A DNA stretch of 8,998 nt, taken from assembly GCA_009691645.1 (NCBI GenBank), contig SIAT01000068.1, positions 1 to 8,998 of the forward strand, in the 5' to 3' direction. Under the pieces are notes generated by a model. It was given only the letters and a program-made list of their open reading frames with translations. It was not told the DNA's origin and did not search any database. Every line of letters starts with the position of its first letter. The stretch's first letter is position 1. Both the position numbers and the translations under genes were made by a program. Of the stretch, positions 1-7,674 are shown in pieces. This stretch comes from Pedosphaera sp. (lineage in GTDB: Bacteria > Verrucomicrobiota > Verrucomicrobiia > Limisphaerales > SIAT01).

Positions 1-2
1 AG

Positions 3-395
3 TTGCCCACGCTCAAACTTTGGATCGGCGCGCAGGAGATGGTGACCGAGATCGCCCGCGCGCCTGCGGAACACGAGCGCGGGATGATGTTCCGCAAGCA
101 GATGGGCGAACAGGAGGGGATGATCTTCATCTTTCCACAACCCAAACGCACCGCGTTCTGGATGAAGAATACGCTGGTGCCGCTCACCGCCGCCTACATC
201 GGTAGCGACGGTGTCGTGCTCGAGTTGCACGATCTCAAGCCGCTCGATAAGACGCCGGCGACGGCCGCGAGCGACAAGGTGCGCTATGTGCTCGAAGTGC
301 CAGAGGGTTGGTTCGTGCGACACAAGCTCGGCGTCGGCGCACTCATCCGCACCGAGCGCGGTTCACTGGAGGAAGCCTTTTTTGGCACGCGGTGA
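3..395 (+). CDS. DUF192 family protein, 5'-truncated by the window edge
   Basis: This is the C-terminal 130 residues of a DUF192 protein, a small family of unknown biochemical role that is usually exported in bacteria. The family's signature is clear: an 'ERGMMFR' segment (around residue 26), then 'EGMIFIF', then 'AFWMKNTLVPL', then 'GVVLELHDLKP', then 'YVLEVPEG' and a closing 'GVGALI'. These follow in the order and spacing expected of the whole domain. The first readable codon is a TTG at the very edge of the window. Family members normally carry more N-terminal sequence, often a signal peptide, so the true start probably lies upstream. The stop codon overlaps the GTG start of nadE by four bases (GTGA), so the two are likely cotranscribed and translationally coupled. 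The family call is firm; the cellular function is unknown. Confidence 0.9.
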   Translation: MPTLKLWIGAQEMVTEIARAPAEHERGMMFRKQMGEQEGMIFIFPQPKRTAFWMKNTLVPLTAAYIGSDGVVLELHDLKPLDKTPATAASDKVRYVLEVPEGWFVRHKLGVGALIRTERGSLEEAFFGTR

Positions 396-2032
396 AACTC
401 GCGCTCGCCCAGATCAACACCACCGTCGGCGACCTCGCCGGGAATGAGGCGCTCATTCTGAACGCCTATCGGCGTGGCGCGGCGGCCGGCGCGGAACTGG
501 TCGTTTGCCCGGAGTTGGCCACCACCGGCTATCCGCCGCGTGACCTGTTGCTCAAAAGCGGTTTCATTTCCGGCAACCTCGCTGTGCTCGATCGTCTCGC
601 TGCGGCGACGAATCAAGTGGGACTTGCTGTCGGCTTCGTCGGCGAAAATCAGAAGCGCCCGGGGCGCGCAGCAACGAACTCAGTCGCACTGTTGCAGCAC
701 GGAAAGATTCTTACCACCCGGTCGAAGATGCTGCTGCCGACCTACGATGTGTTCGACGAAGATCGTTATTTCGAGCCGGCTGAGGCGAACGCGCCGATCG
801 AGTTCAATGGCCGCAAGATGGGCCTGACAATCTGCGAGGATTTTTGGAACGATGAGGATTTCTGGCGCGACCGCCGTTACCGGCGCAACCCGGCGATGGA
901 ACTCGCCGATGCCGGCGCGGAGCTGCTCATCAACGTCTCCGCCTCGCCGTGGCACTTTGGCAAGAACGTCACGCGCGAGACGATGCTCGCCAGCCTCGCA
1001 GCGAAAACGCAGCGCCCGATTGTCTATTGCAACCTCGTCGGCGGGAATGACGAGTTGGTGTTCGATGGAGCGAGTCTGGCGTGCGATGCGGCTGGCCGCG
1101 TGGTCGCACGCGGGAAGTCGTTCGAGGAAGATTTAGTATTGCTGGAAACCGATGCGCCCGCGCCCGCGCCCCTCGAGACATCTGCCGACGAAGAGCGATT
1201 GCATCAAGCGCTCGTGCTCGGCACGCGTGATTACCTTCATAAATGCGGTTTCAAATCTGCCGTGCTCGGCTTGAGCGGCGGGATTGATTCGGCGGTCGTC
1301 GCGTGCATCGCCGTCGCTGCGTTGGGCGAGGAAAATGTACGCGGCGTCTCCATGCCGTCGCAGTTCTCGTCGAAAGGCAGCCTCGACGACGCGCGTCTGT
1401 TGGCCGAGCGCCTCGGCATCCGTTGCGATGTCGTACCCGTCCAGAGCGCCTTCGCCACCTTGAAAGATGGGTTGAAGGATGTGTTCGACAACCGCGCCGA
1501 GGACACGACCGAGGAGAATTTGCAGGCGCGGTTGCGGGGCGTGATCTTGATGGCGCTCTCGAACAAGTTCGGTTCGCTCGTCCTCACCACCGGCAACAAA
1601 AGCGAATTGGCTGTCGGCTACTGCACCCTTTACGGCGACATGTGCGGCGGCCTCGCGGTCATCAGCGACGTGCCCAAGACGATGGTTTATCGCCTGGCGA
1701 CGTGGATCAATCGCGAGCGCGAAATCATCCCGATTGCTTCCATCACCAAGCCGCCCTCGGCCGAACTGCGCGCGGATCAGACCGACCAAGATTCATTGCC
1801 ATCCTACGACGTGCTCGACGCCATCCTCGAGGAGTACGTCGTGAAACAGCGCTCGGCGGCGGAGATAATCCGCGCCGGATTCGACACTGAAACAGTCCGG
1901 TGCGTGGTGCGATTGATTGACTCGAACGAATACAAACGACGCCAAGCTGCGCCGGGATTGAAGGTGACGACAAAGGCTTTTGGCGTCGGACGACGCATCC
2001 CGATCGCTCAGCGTTTTCGGGAAAATATCTGA
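392..2032 (+). CDS. nadE: Glutamine-dependent NAD+ synthetase
   Basis: This enzyme converts nicotinic acid adenine dinucleotide to NAD+ using ATP and ammonia released from glutamine, the last step of NAD biosynthesis, in the cytoplasm. The 546-residue protein has the two-domain form. Residues 1 to about 255 are a nitrilase/amidase domain with the expected Glu41 (CPELATTGYPPRD), Lys112 (RSKMLLPTYDVF) and Cys148 (LTICEDFW). From about residue 265 follows the synthetase domain, with the SGGIDSA ATP-binding loop at 295-301, 'TTGNKSELAVGY' at 399-410 and 'KPPSAELR' at 453-460. The reading frame stays open back to an ATG at 308, inside the DUF192 gene, but those 28 extra residues are arginine-rich and unlike the family, while GTG at 392 begins directly at the conserved 'KLALAQINTTVGD'. 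A GGAGGA element at 368-373 lies upstream at a rather long spacing of about 18 bases. All catalytic residues are intact. Confidence 0.97.
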   Translation: MKLALAQINTTVGDLAGNEALILNAYRRGAAAGAELVVCPELATTGYPPRDLLLKSGFISGNLAVLDRLAAATNQVGLAVGFVGENQKRPGRAATNSVALLQHGKILTTRSKMLLPTYDVFDEDRYFEPAEANAPIEFNGRKMGLTICEDFWNDEDFWRDRRYRRNPAMELADAGAELLINVSASPWHFGKNVTRETMLASLAAKTQRPIVYCNLVGGNDELVFDGASLACDAAGRVVARGKSFEEDLVLLETDAPAPAPLETSADEERLHQALVLGTRDYLHKCGFKSAVLGLSGGIDSAVVACIAVAALGEENVRGVSMPSQFSSKGSLDDARLLAERLGIRCDVVPVQSAFATLKDGLKDVFDNRAEDTTEENLQARLRGVILMALSNKFGSLVLTTGNKSELAVGYCTLYGDMCGGLAVISDVPKTMVYRLATWINREREIIPIASITKPPSAELRADQTDQDSLPSYDVLDAILEEYVVKQRSAAEIIRAGFDTETVRCVVRLIDSNEYKRRQAAPGLKVTTKAFGVGRRIPIAQRFRENI

Positions 2033-2079
2033 GTTGTGGCGTGCAGCCGGTTTCGCGTCGGAACCACAGCTAATGGTGG

Positions 2080-2107
2080 TTGTGAATAACTGGCACCACA
2101 AAATACT
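2080..2107 (+). promoter_or_regulatory. Weak candidate promoter before the metalloprotease gene
   Basis: TTGTGA (2080-2085) and AATACT (2102-2107) are separated by 16 bases. Each matches the sigma-70 consensus at four of six positions. The surrounding stretch, about 2068-2108, is visibly more AT-rich than the coding DNA around it. A transcript would start near 2114, downstream of the TTG at 2107 but upstream of the ATG at 2143, which fits ATG 2143 as the translation start. The match is weak and could be chance. Confidence 0.22.
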
Positions 2108-2142
2108 TGATAGGCCAGCTTCGGCGACTAGCCTTCAAGCCA

Positions 2143-5100
2143 ATGAGTTTTAGGGGAAAACTGATTGGTCTTTTGCTGCTTTTAGTCGTCGTGGCGGCCT
2201 TGTTTTACTTCACTCGTCCTTCCACAAAATCTTCCGTTCAGCCGCCTCAAGCCGCGCCGCAATCCAAGCCGCTTTTCACTTCAGGCGCGAAATCGGTCAG
2301 CTCGGATCCGGGTGAGCAAGCCGGTTTTGCGACTTCGGCCATCCTCGAAATGCCACGGCTGCCGCGGCGTGCGATGGCGGCGCGGATGAACGTGCCGCCA
2401 CGTTCGACCAACCCCCAGACCGCGGCGATCGAGAGGATCACATTTGGTACGCGCTGGGGGCGTGAGCAGCAGCCGGAGATGGCGGCGTTTTCGAATTGGG
2501 CGGAGCGCTATGTGCGCGCGGCTACACTCGAGCAACGCGCCACAATGGAGTCCGATGGCGTGCGTCTGGCTGGAGCGCGGCGCGCGGCGGTCGCGGGGTT
2601 GATCCTGAAAAACCCGCGTGAGGCGATTGCGGTGACGGTGCCATTTTCCATCCGCCAGCAGTTGCCCGCAGCGGTGCAATCGCAACTCGAACGGCGCATC
2701 GGCGGTGTGGGTAAAATTTCGTTGAACGGCCTCGTGCCAGAGGAGAAAGGGAGCGTGCCGGAGCCGGTCATCCGCATAGCGATGGTGAACGGCGAGGAGT
2801 TCCGAGCCTACACTTACGGGCAGCGCGCGCAGCAGGGGACGCGGCAGGAGATTTCCGTTCAAGGCATCGCGCTGGAACATTCCCTTGCGGTGCTCGATAG
2901 CCCCGTGCGCGCATTGGATTTCGGTGAACGTCCCGCCGCTGTCCAGAAGATTACCACCATTGCCGTCGAAACACAGCCCAGCGCCGCGATCAAAGTGACG
3001 CCGGCCACGCCGGTGAATCAAAACAGCGGCGCGAAAACCGTCGTCACTGTGACGGTGACGCAGAAGCCGGCGGCTTTGACTCTCGCGAGCAGCAGGCCTG
3101 CGTTCAATGTGGAGAAGGTGACGGCGTTGCAATACGGAAGCTCCATTGCCATCGCTGCCACGCCGGAGCAGGTGCCGAAAATCGCAGAGAGTTTGGCGAA
3201 CATCGAGCGCGCGGCGGGGCCGTCCAAGCCGGTCATTTCGTTAGCGGGTTCGGCTGTGCCGGTGAATCCCGAAGGCGAATACACAGAGTGGCCCGATTTG
3301 GAATGGACTCACGGAGAGAAGCGGCTGCTGTTGATTCGTATTGATTTTCCCGATCGCCGCGGCCAGCCCATCGCTGGCGGCAAGAAGGTGGATGCGACCG
3401 CTGCGCTGAAATTGATCCGCGAAGTGAACGCATTTTATCAGCAGAATTCCTACGGCAAGACATCGCTGGCATTGCGGGCGAGTGATGTGACGCCGGTTTT
3501 CACCCTGCCGAAAACCGCCACCTACTACGCCGTCAATGAACTGAACGACACGTTGCACGAGCATGCTCAAAAGCTCGCGGTGGCTGGCGGCTACAACCTC
3601 GGGGAGTACGATCGCATCGCGGTCATCTTCTCCTCGCTGACCCGGATTCGCTTCTCGAAAATCACCTACGGCGGTCTTGCCAACGTGGCGGCCAACCGGC
3701 TTTGGTTCAACGGCAGGTTCGACTTCGGTGCCGTCGCGCACGAGTTGGGCCACACCTACGGACTGCATCACGCGAACCTGTGGCGCACGACGGATCAATC
3801 GGTAATCGGCCCCGGAAGCAGCGTGGAATACGGCGACGTGTTCGATGTGATGGGCGACAACTGGTCGGCCACTTCCGCGAACCATTTCAATCACTTGTTC
3901 AAAACCATCCTCGGCTGGATCCCCAAAGAATCGGTCATCACGGCCACCGAGTCGGGCACTTATCGCGTGTACCGATTCGACACCGCTGCGGCGGACCTCA
4001 CGTCGCCGTTGGCTCTGCGAGTGCCGCGGATGAATCGCGGCAACGACTACTGGATTGGCTATCGGAAACTCTTTGCGCAGTTGCAGGAATCGGCATGCGT
4101 GCTTTGGGGCGAACGTTTCAATGGCGAGAGCAACCTGCTCGACATGACCACGCCGGGCTACAATCCGCGCGACGGCGGTCTGCTTCCGCAACAGCCTTTC
4201 ACCGACAATTCCTCCTCCATCAGTTTCGAAAACTTAGGCGTTGGCGTGGATGAGGAAGGGCGCGAGTACATCGACATCCAAGTCACGATGATCGCCGTGC
4301 CGATCTTTTCCGCGCAGCCGTTGGCGAACCAAACCGCCACCGCCGGCGGAACCATCGCGCTGACGGCCAGCGTGCAGAGCGAGGGGCGCGTGGCGTACCA
4401 ATGGCAGAAGGACGGCGTGGATATCCTCGGCTCCAGCCGGATTGGCGGCGCGAAGACGGCCACGCTTGTGATTCGCGGCGCGCAGGCGACCGACGCGGGC
4501 CGTTACACCCTCAAGGCCATTTACGAAGGCGGCACGGTGTTGAGTGAAGAGGGGTTGGTCGAGGTCGTCACCAACACACGACCGGGAGCGCTCGCTTGGT
4601 TGCGGCAGTCCGGCGGCGATGTGGATCACATCAACTACGGCAACGCCGTGGCCGTGGATGCGGCGGGCAACGTCTTCGTGACGGGCGATTTCTCCGGCCA
4701 AGCTGTGTTCGGCGATATCACACTCACCAGCGTGGGCGAGACCGACATTTTTCTCGTGAAGTACGATCAGAACGGTGCGGTGCAATGGGCGCGCCGCGCG
4801 GGCGGCGTGGGAGCGGACGCTGGTAATCACGTGGCCGTGGATATTCCGGGCAACGTGTACATCACCGGTTGGTTCCGTGATTCAGCGACATTTGGAAATG
4901 TCACACTCACCAATACCGGCGAGTACACCATATTCGTCGCGCGTTATGACGCGAGCGGCAACCTGCGCTGGGCAGTCCGCCCCGATCGCAGCCAGTACAG
5001 CTACGGCAGCGCGGTGGCGGTGGATTCCGTCGGCAATGTTCTCGTCGCCGGCACGTACGAGGGCGCGATGCGATTCAACCAAACCGACCTGCGCGCTGTG

Positions 5101-5877
5101 GGCAAGACAGACGCTTTCCTTGCGAAGCTCGACTCGAATGGGCGCGCAACTTGGGCGCTCACCGCTGGCGGCGGCGGCGAAGATTTCGCAGCGGGCGTGG
5201 CGCTCGATGCGTCGGGCAATCCGCATCTTGCCGGTTCCTTTTCCGGCAACGCCTGGTTCGCTCGCAACTACATTAGCAGCCTCGGCGAGAGCGACATCTT
5301 CGTCGCCAAGTTCGATAAAAGCGGCGTGCTGCAATGGGCGCGTTCCGGCGGTGGGCGCGGCTCTGATTTCTGTGGCGCGGTGGCGGTGGATCGCACGGGC
5401 GCAGTGGTGGTCGCGGGCGATTTTGAACGGACGGCGGCGATCGGCGGCCAACTGCTCACGAGCCTCGGTGGTGCCGATATTTTTGTGGCGCGCTACACCG
5501 CGGATGGCCAGCCCTCTTGGGCGCAACGCGCTGGCGGCACTGAAATGGATTCCGCATACAGTCTGGTTGTGGATGCTGCTGGCAACATTCATGTGGGAGG
5601 TCAATTTCAAGGCAAAGCCGGTTTCGGCGACGCCGCAATGCTGATGAGTTTTGGTGAATCGGATATCTTCGTGGCGAAGTATGCTTCCACCGGCGCGCTG
5701 AGCTGGGTGAAGAAGTTCGGCGGAGCCGGTTACGACACCAGCGGCGGGCTGGCGCTCGACAGTTCGGGCGCGGTTCATGTCACCGGCGGCTTCGCGGGCG
5801 ACGGGATATTCGATTCGACGACGCTTTCGACCATGGGTCTTCTCGAGTTTTTCTTGGTGAAGATCGGAGCGAAGTAA
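2143..5877 (+). CDS. Exported zinc metalloprotease with Ig-like domain and seven-repeat beta-propeller
   Basis: This 1244-residue protein is probably secreted or anchored by its N-terminus. Residue numbers count from ATG 2143. Basic 'MSFRGK' precedes a hydrophobic run at about 7-23, a signal peptide or anchor without a lipobox cysteine. Residues from about 30 to 375 form a long region with no named domain, probably a pro-region; a helical part lies at about 116-185. The protease domain spans about 388-710. Its HELGHTYGLHH motif at 533-543 is the metzincin HExxHxxGxxH, with zinc ligands His533, His537 and His543, catalytic Glu534, and a likely Met-turn at 'DVMG' (Met570). It looks most like the M11/M6-type peptidases; the substrate is unknown. 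An Ig-like domain at about 719-811 has 'YQWQKDG' and 'DAGRYT' but neither core cysteine. Residues 816-1244 are seven repeats of about 61 residues, fitting a seven-bladed propeller. I see no PEP-CTERM-like C-terminal sorting tail. The frame stays open back to a TTG at 2107 (12 more residues); ATG is preferred because it directly precedes the signal-like segment. No clear ribosome binding site precedes either start. Confidence 0.85.
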   Translation: MSFRGKLIGLLLLLVVVAALFYFTRPSTKSSVQPPQAAPQSKPLFTSGAKSVSSDPGEQAGFATSAILEMPRLPRRAMAARMNVPPRSTNPQTAAIERITFGTRWGREQQPEMAAFSNWAERYVRAATLEQRATMESDGVRLAGARRAAVAGLILKNPREAIAVTVPFSIRQQLPAAVQSQLERRIGGVGKISLNGLVPEEKGSVPEPVIRIAMVNGEEFRAYTYGQRAQQGTRQEISVQGIALEHSLAVLDSPVRALDFGERPAAVQKITTIAVETQPSAAIKVTPATPVNQNSGAKTVVTVTVTQKPAALTLASSRPAFNVEKVTALQYGSSIAIAATPEQVPKIAESLANIERAAGPSKPVISLAGSAVPVNPEGEYTEWPDLEWTHGEKRLLLIRIDFPDRRGQPIAGGKKVDATAALKLIREVNAFYQQNSYGKTSLALRASDVTPVFTLPKTATYYAVNELNDTLHEHAQKLAVAGGYNLGEYDRIAVIFSSLTRIRFSKITYGGLANVAANRLWFNGRFDFGAVAHELGHTYGLHHANLWRTTDQSVIGPGSSVEYGDVFDVMGDNWSATSANHFNHLFKTILGWIPKESVITATESGTYRVYRFDTAAADLTSPLALRVPRMNRGNDYWIGYRKLFAQLQESACVLWGERFNGESNLLDMTTPGYNPRDGGLLPQQPFTDNSSSISFENLGVGVDEEGREYIDIQVTMIAVPIFSAQPLANQTATAGGTIALTASVQSEGRVAYQWQKDGVDILGSSRIGGAKTATLVIRGAQATDAGRYTLKAIYEGGTVLSEEGLVEVVTNTRPGALAWLRQSGGDVDHINYGNAVAVDAAGNVFVTGDFSGQAVFGDITLTSVGETDIFLVKYDQNGAVQWARRAGGVGADAGNHVAVDIPGNVYITGWFRDSATFGNVTLTNTGEYTIFVARYDASGNLRWAVRPDRSQYSYGSAVAVDSVGNVLVAGTYEGAMRFNQTDLRAVGKTDAFLAKLDSNGRATWALTAGGGGEDFAAGVALDASGNPHLAGSFSGNAWFARNYISSLGESDIFVAKFDKSGVLQWARSGGGRGSDFCGAVAVDRTGAVVVAGDFERTAAIGGQLLTSLGGADIFVARYTADGQPSWAQRAGGTEMDSAYSLVVDAAGNIHVGGQFQGKAGFGDAAMLMSFGESDIFVAKYASTGALSWVKKFGGAGYDTSGGLALDSSGAVHVTGGFAGDGIFDSTTLSTMGLLEFFLVKIGAK
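4588..5874 (+). repeat. Seven tandem propeller repeats encoded in the metalloprotease gene
   Basis: There are seven consecutive coding repeats, starting at 4588, 4777, 4960, 5143, 5326, 5509 and 5695, of 63, 61, 61, 61, 61, 62 and 60 residues. Each has a Trp at its fourth residue, then usually a Gly-Gly, then a strand like 'AVAVDAAGNV', a 'TGDFSG' turn, a Phe-Gly-type turn, 'LTSVGE', and a closing 'DIFVAKYD..G'. This matches the SBBP class of bacterial beta-propeller repeats. Repeat 3 lacks the Gly-Gly. Repeat 7 has lost the polar closing segment (LLEFFLVKIGAK) and ends the protein. The copies are diverged at DNA level, so they do not look recently expanded. Confidence 0.88.
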
Positions 5878-5955
5878 TCCGCCGCCGTGCGCGCCGGTTT
5901 CAGGCGCATTAATTCATCTTGGTCTCCGGATGGCGTGGCGGGTAGATTCGGAGCA

Positions 5956-7242
5956 ATGATTTCGCGAGCCAAATCCGAAGCGTTGTTCGCTGAGGCGCTC
6001 CAGCACATCCCCGGTGGGGTCAACTCTCCCGTGCGCGCTTTCCGCGCCGTCGGTGGCCAACCGTTCTTCGTGGACCGTGCCAAAGGTGCGCGCATCTGGG
6101 ACGTGGACGGGAACGAGCTCATTGATTACGTTGGAACGTGGGGGCCGGCGATTCTCGGCCATGCGCATCCGAAAATCATCGCCGCCGTGCAGCACGCAGC
6201 CGAGCGCGGCACGAGCTTCGGTATTCCAAATCCGTTGGAGGTGACGATGGCGCGGCTCGTGAAGGCTGCCGTGCCGAGTGTGGAGAAGGTCCGGATGACC
6301 AGCTCCGGTACCGAGGCGTGCATGAGCGCCATTCGCCTCGCGCGCGGTTTCACGAAGCGCGACAAGATCATAAAGTTCGACGGCTGCTACCACGGCCACA
6401 CGGATTCGTTGCTGGTGAAAGCCGGCTCGGGCGCGCTCACCTTCGGCCATCCCGACAGTGCAGGCGTGCCGGCCGCGTTCACGCAGCACACCATCGTTTT
6501 ACCGTACAACGACGTTGAGTCGGTGAAAGCAGCTTTCGCAGCGAATCCCAGCCAGATCGCCGGCATCATTCTGGAACCGGTTCCCGGCAATGCCGGTCTT
6601 TATTTACCTCGGCCGGGTTATCTTGAAGCACTGCGCGAGATCACGGCGGCGAACGGTGCGCTGTTGATTTTCGACGAGGTGATGACCGGCTTCCGACTCG
6701 CGCGTGGCGGCGCGCAGCAGCGCTTTGGCATCCGACCCGACCTTTCCTGCTTTGGCAAAATCATCGGGGGCGGCCTGCCCGTGGGCGCGTTCGGTGGGCA
6801 CGCGGAGATCATGGATTGCCTCGCGCCGCTCGGGCCGGTTTATCAAGCCGGCACGTTGAGTGGAAATCCACTCGCGATGGCGGCGGGCATCGCAGCGCTG
6901 GAGGAATTGGAGACGAGCGATGCGTGCCGCAAACTGGAGGAACTCTCTGCTCAACTGGAATCGGGAATGAAGGACGCAGCGAAAGCAGCAGGAGTGCCCG
7001 TCCAGTTCAACGCGTGCGGTTCGATGTTCTGCGTTTACTTCACCGACCGCCCTGTGCACAACCTCGCCGATGCGATGCACAGCGACCGCGCGCGGTTCGC
7101 GAAATACTTCCACGGCATGTTGGACGCGGGCGTGTACCTCGCGCCATCGCAGTTCGAGGCCGGTTTCATCAGCACGGCCCACACGCCGGCGGACATCGAC
7201 ACCACGGTGCGCGCTGCCGCGAAAGTCATGAAATCTCTTTGA
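5956..7242 (+). CDS. hemL: Glutamate-1-semialdehyde 2,1-aminomutase
   Basis: This PLP enzyme turns glutamate-1-semialdehyde into 5-aminolevulinate, the last step of the C5 (tRNA-Glu) route to tetrapyrroles, in the cytoplasm. The 428-residue length matches the family. It begins with the typical 'SEALFAEALQHIPGGVNSPVRAF'-like start, followed by 'TSSGTEA' (115-121), which binds the cofactor phosphate region, 'DGCYHGHTD' (142-150), 'FDEVMTGFR' (239-247, PLP-contacting Asp240) and the Schiff-base lysine Lys268 in 'FGKIIGGGLPVGAFGG'. 'QAGTLSGNPLAMAAG' (297-311) is also conserved. The frame is open back to a GTG at 5887, but the 23 extra residues are unlike the family, so ATG 5956 is chosen. A GGAG lies only two bases before this ATG, closer than usual. 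It is followed after three bases by ruvX, so it likely heads the run hemL-ruvX-truA-trmL. Confidence 0.97.
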   Translation: MISRAKSEALFAEALQHIPGGVNSPVRAFRAVGGQPFFVDRAKGARIWDVDGNELIDYVGTWGPAILGHAHPKIIAAVQHAAERGTSFGIPNPLEVTMARLVKAAVPSVEKVRMTSSGTEACMSAIRLARGFTKRDKIIKFDGCYHGHTDSLLVKAGSGALTFGHPDSAGVPAAFTQHTIVLPYNDVESVKAAFAANPSQIAGIILEPVPGNAGLYLPRPGYLEALREITAANGALLIFDEVMTGFRLARGGAQQRFGIRPDLSCFGKIIGGGLPVGAFGGHAEIMDCLAPLGPVYQAGTLSGNPLAMAAGIAALEELETSDACRKLEELSAQLESGMKDAAKAAGVPVQFNACGSMFCVYFTDRPVHNLADAMHSDRARFAKYFHGMLDAGVYLAPSQFEAGFISTAHTPADIDTTVRAAAKVMKSL

Positions 7243-7245
7243 GCT

Positions 7246-7656
7246 ATGCGCATTCTTGCCCTTGATCACGGAACCGTCCGGATTGGCGTCGCGGTGAGTG
7301 ACGAGTTGAAGATGATCGCTCAGCCGCTGGAGTTCATCCCCGCCCAGCCGTTCTCTGATTTTCTCGTGCGACTCAAGCAACTCCTGAAGGAGAAAGAGGT
7401 CGAGTTGGTGCTCATCGGAATGCCGCGCAACATGGACGGCAGCTACGGTCCCGCGGCGGAGAAGGTGCGGGAGTTCGTCGTCGTTCTGAAAGAGACCATC
7501 GGCGTGCCGATGCGGTTGTGGGACGAGCGCCTGACGACGGTGCAGGCCCACCGCCTGCTCGGCGAGGCAGGGATGAAAGCGAAGGATCGCAAGGGGAAGG
7601 TGGACCGCAGCGCCGCGGCCATTCTGCTGCAAAGTTATCTCGACGGGCTGCAATAA
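7246..7656 (+). CDS. ruvX: RuvX/YqgF family RNase H-fold nuclease
   Basis: This is a 136-residue protein of the YqgF/RuvX family. E. coli YqgF is linked to processing of pre-16S rRNA, and other members resolve Holliday junctions, so the exact role here is open. The RNase H-like fold is shown by 'ALDHGTVRIGVAVSD' (5-19) with the first acidic residue Asp7, 'LVLIGMPRNMDGS' (54-66), 'LWDERLTT' (91-98) and 'KVDRSAAAILLQSYL' (118-132) with Asp120. The full set of expected acidic residues is present, and the length is normal for the family. It starts three bases after the hemL stop with no obvious ribosome binding site, which suggests translation coupled to hemL. truA follows after 18 bases. Confidence 0.95.
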   Translation: MRILALDHGTVRIGVAVSDELKMIAQPLEFIPAQPFSDFLVRLKQLLKEKEVELVLIGMPRNMDGSYGPAAEKVREFVVVLKETIGVPMRLWDERLTTVQAHRLLGEAGMKAKDRKGKVDRSAAAILLQSYLDGLQ

Positions 7657-7674
7657 GGCCAGATCGCTGGGGAG

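Noticed and set aside
308..391. Upstream ATG extension of nadE
   Set aside because: The 28 extra residues lie within the conserved DUF192 coding region, are arginine-rich and do not resemble NAD+ synthetase N-termini.
2062..2081. Inverted repeat AACCAC/GTGGTT with an 8-base loop after nadE
   Set aside because: It has only six pairs and no T-run after the right arm, so it is not supportable as an intrinsic terminator. It also overlaps the candidate -35 element.
3241..4191. 316-codon open frame on the - strand inside the metalloprotease gene
   Set aside because: It is antisense to the protease catalytic domain, which carries clear motifs; the shadow product has no recognisable feature.
4775..5644. 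289-codon open frame on the + strand within the propeller repeats
   Set aside because: It is an alternate frame of repeated GC-rich coding DNA. The repeat structure is coherent only in the main frame.
5891..5907. Inverted repeat GCGCC/GGCGC with a 7-base loop after the metalloprotease gene
   Set aside because: Five GC pairs in GC-rich DNA are expected by chance, and the downstream bases (attaattcatctt) are not a T-run.
5919..5948. Possible promoter for hemL, TTGGTC and TAGATT 18 bases apart
   Set aside because: It matches the consensus at only three and four of six positions and would place the transcript start almost on the hemL ATG.
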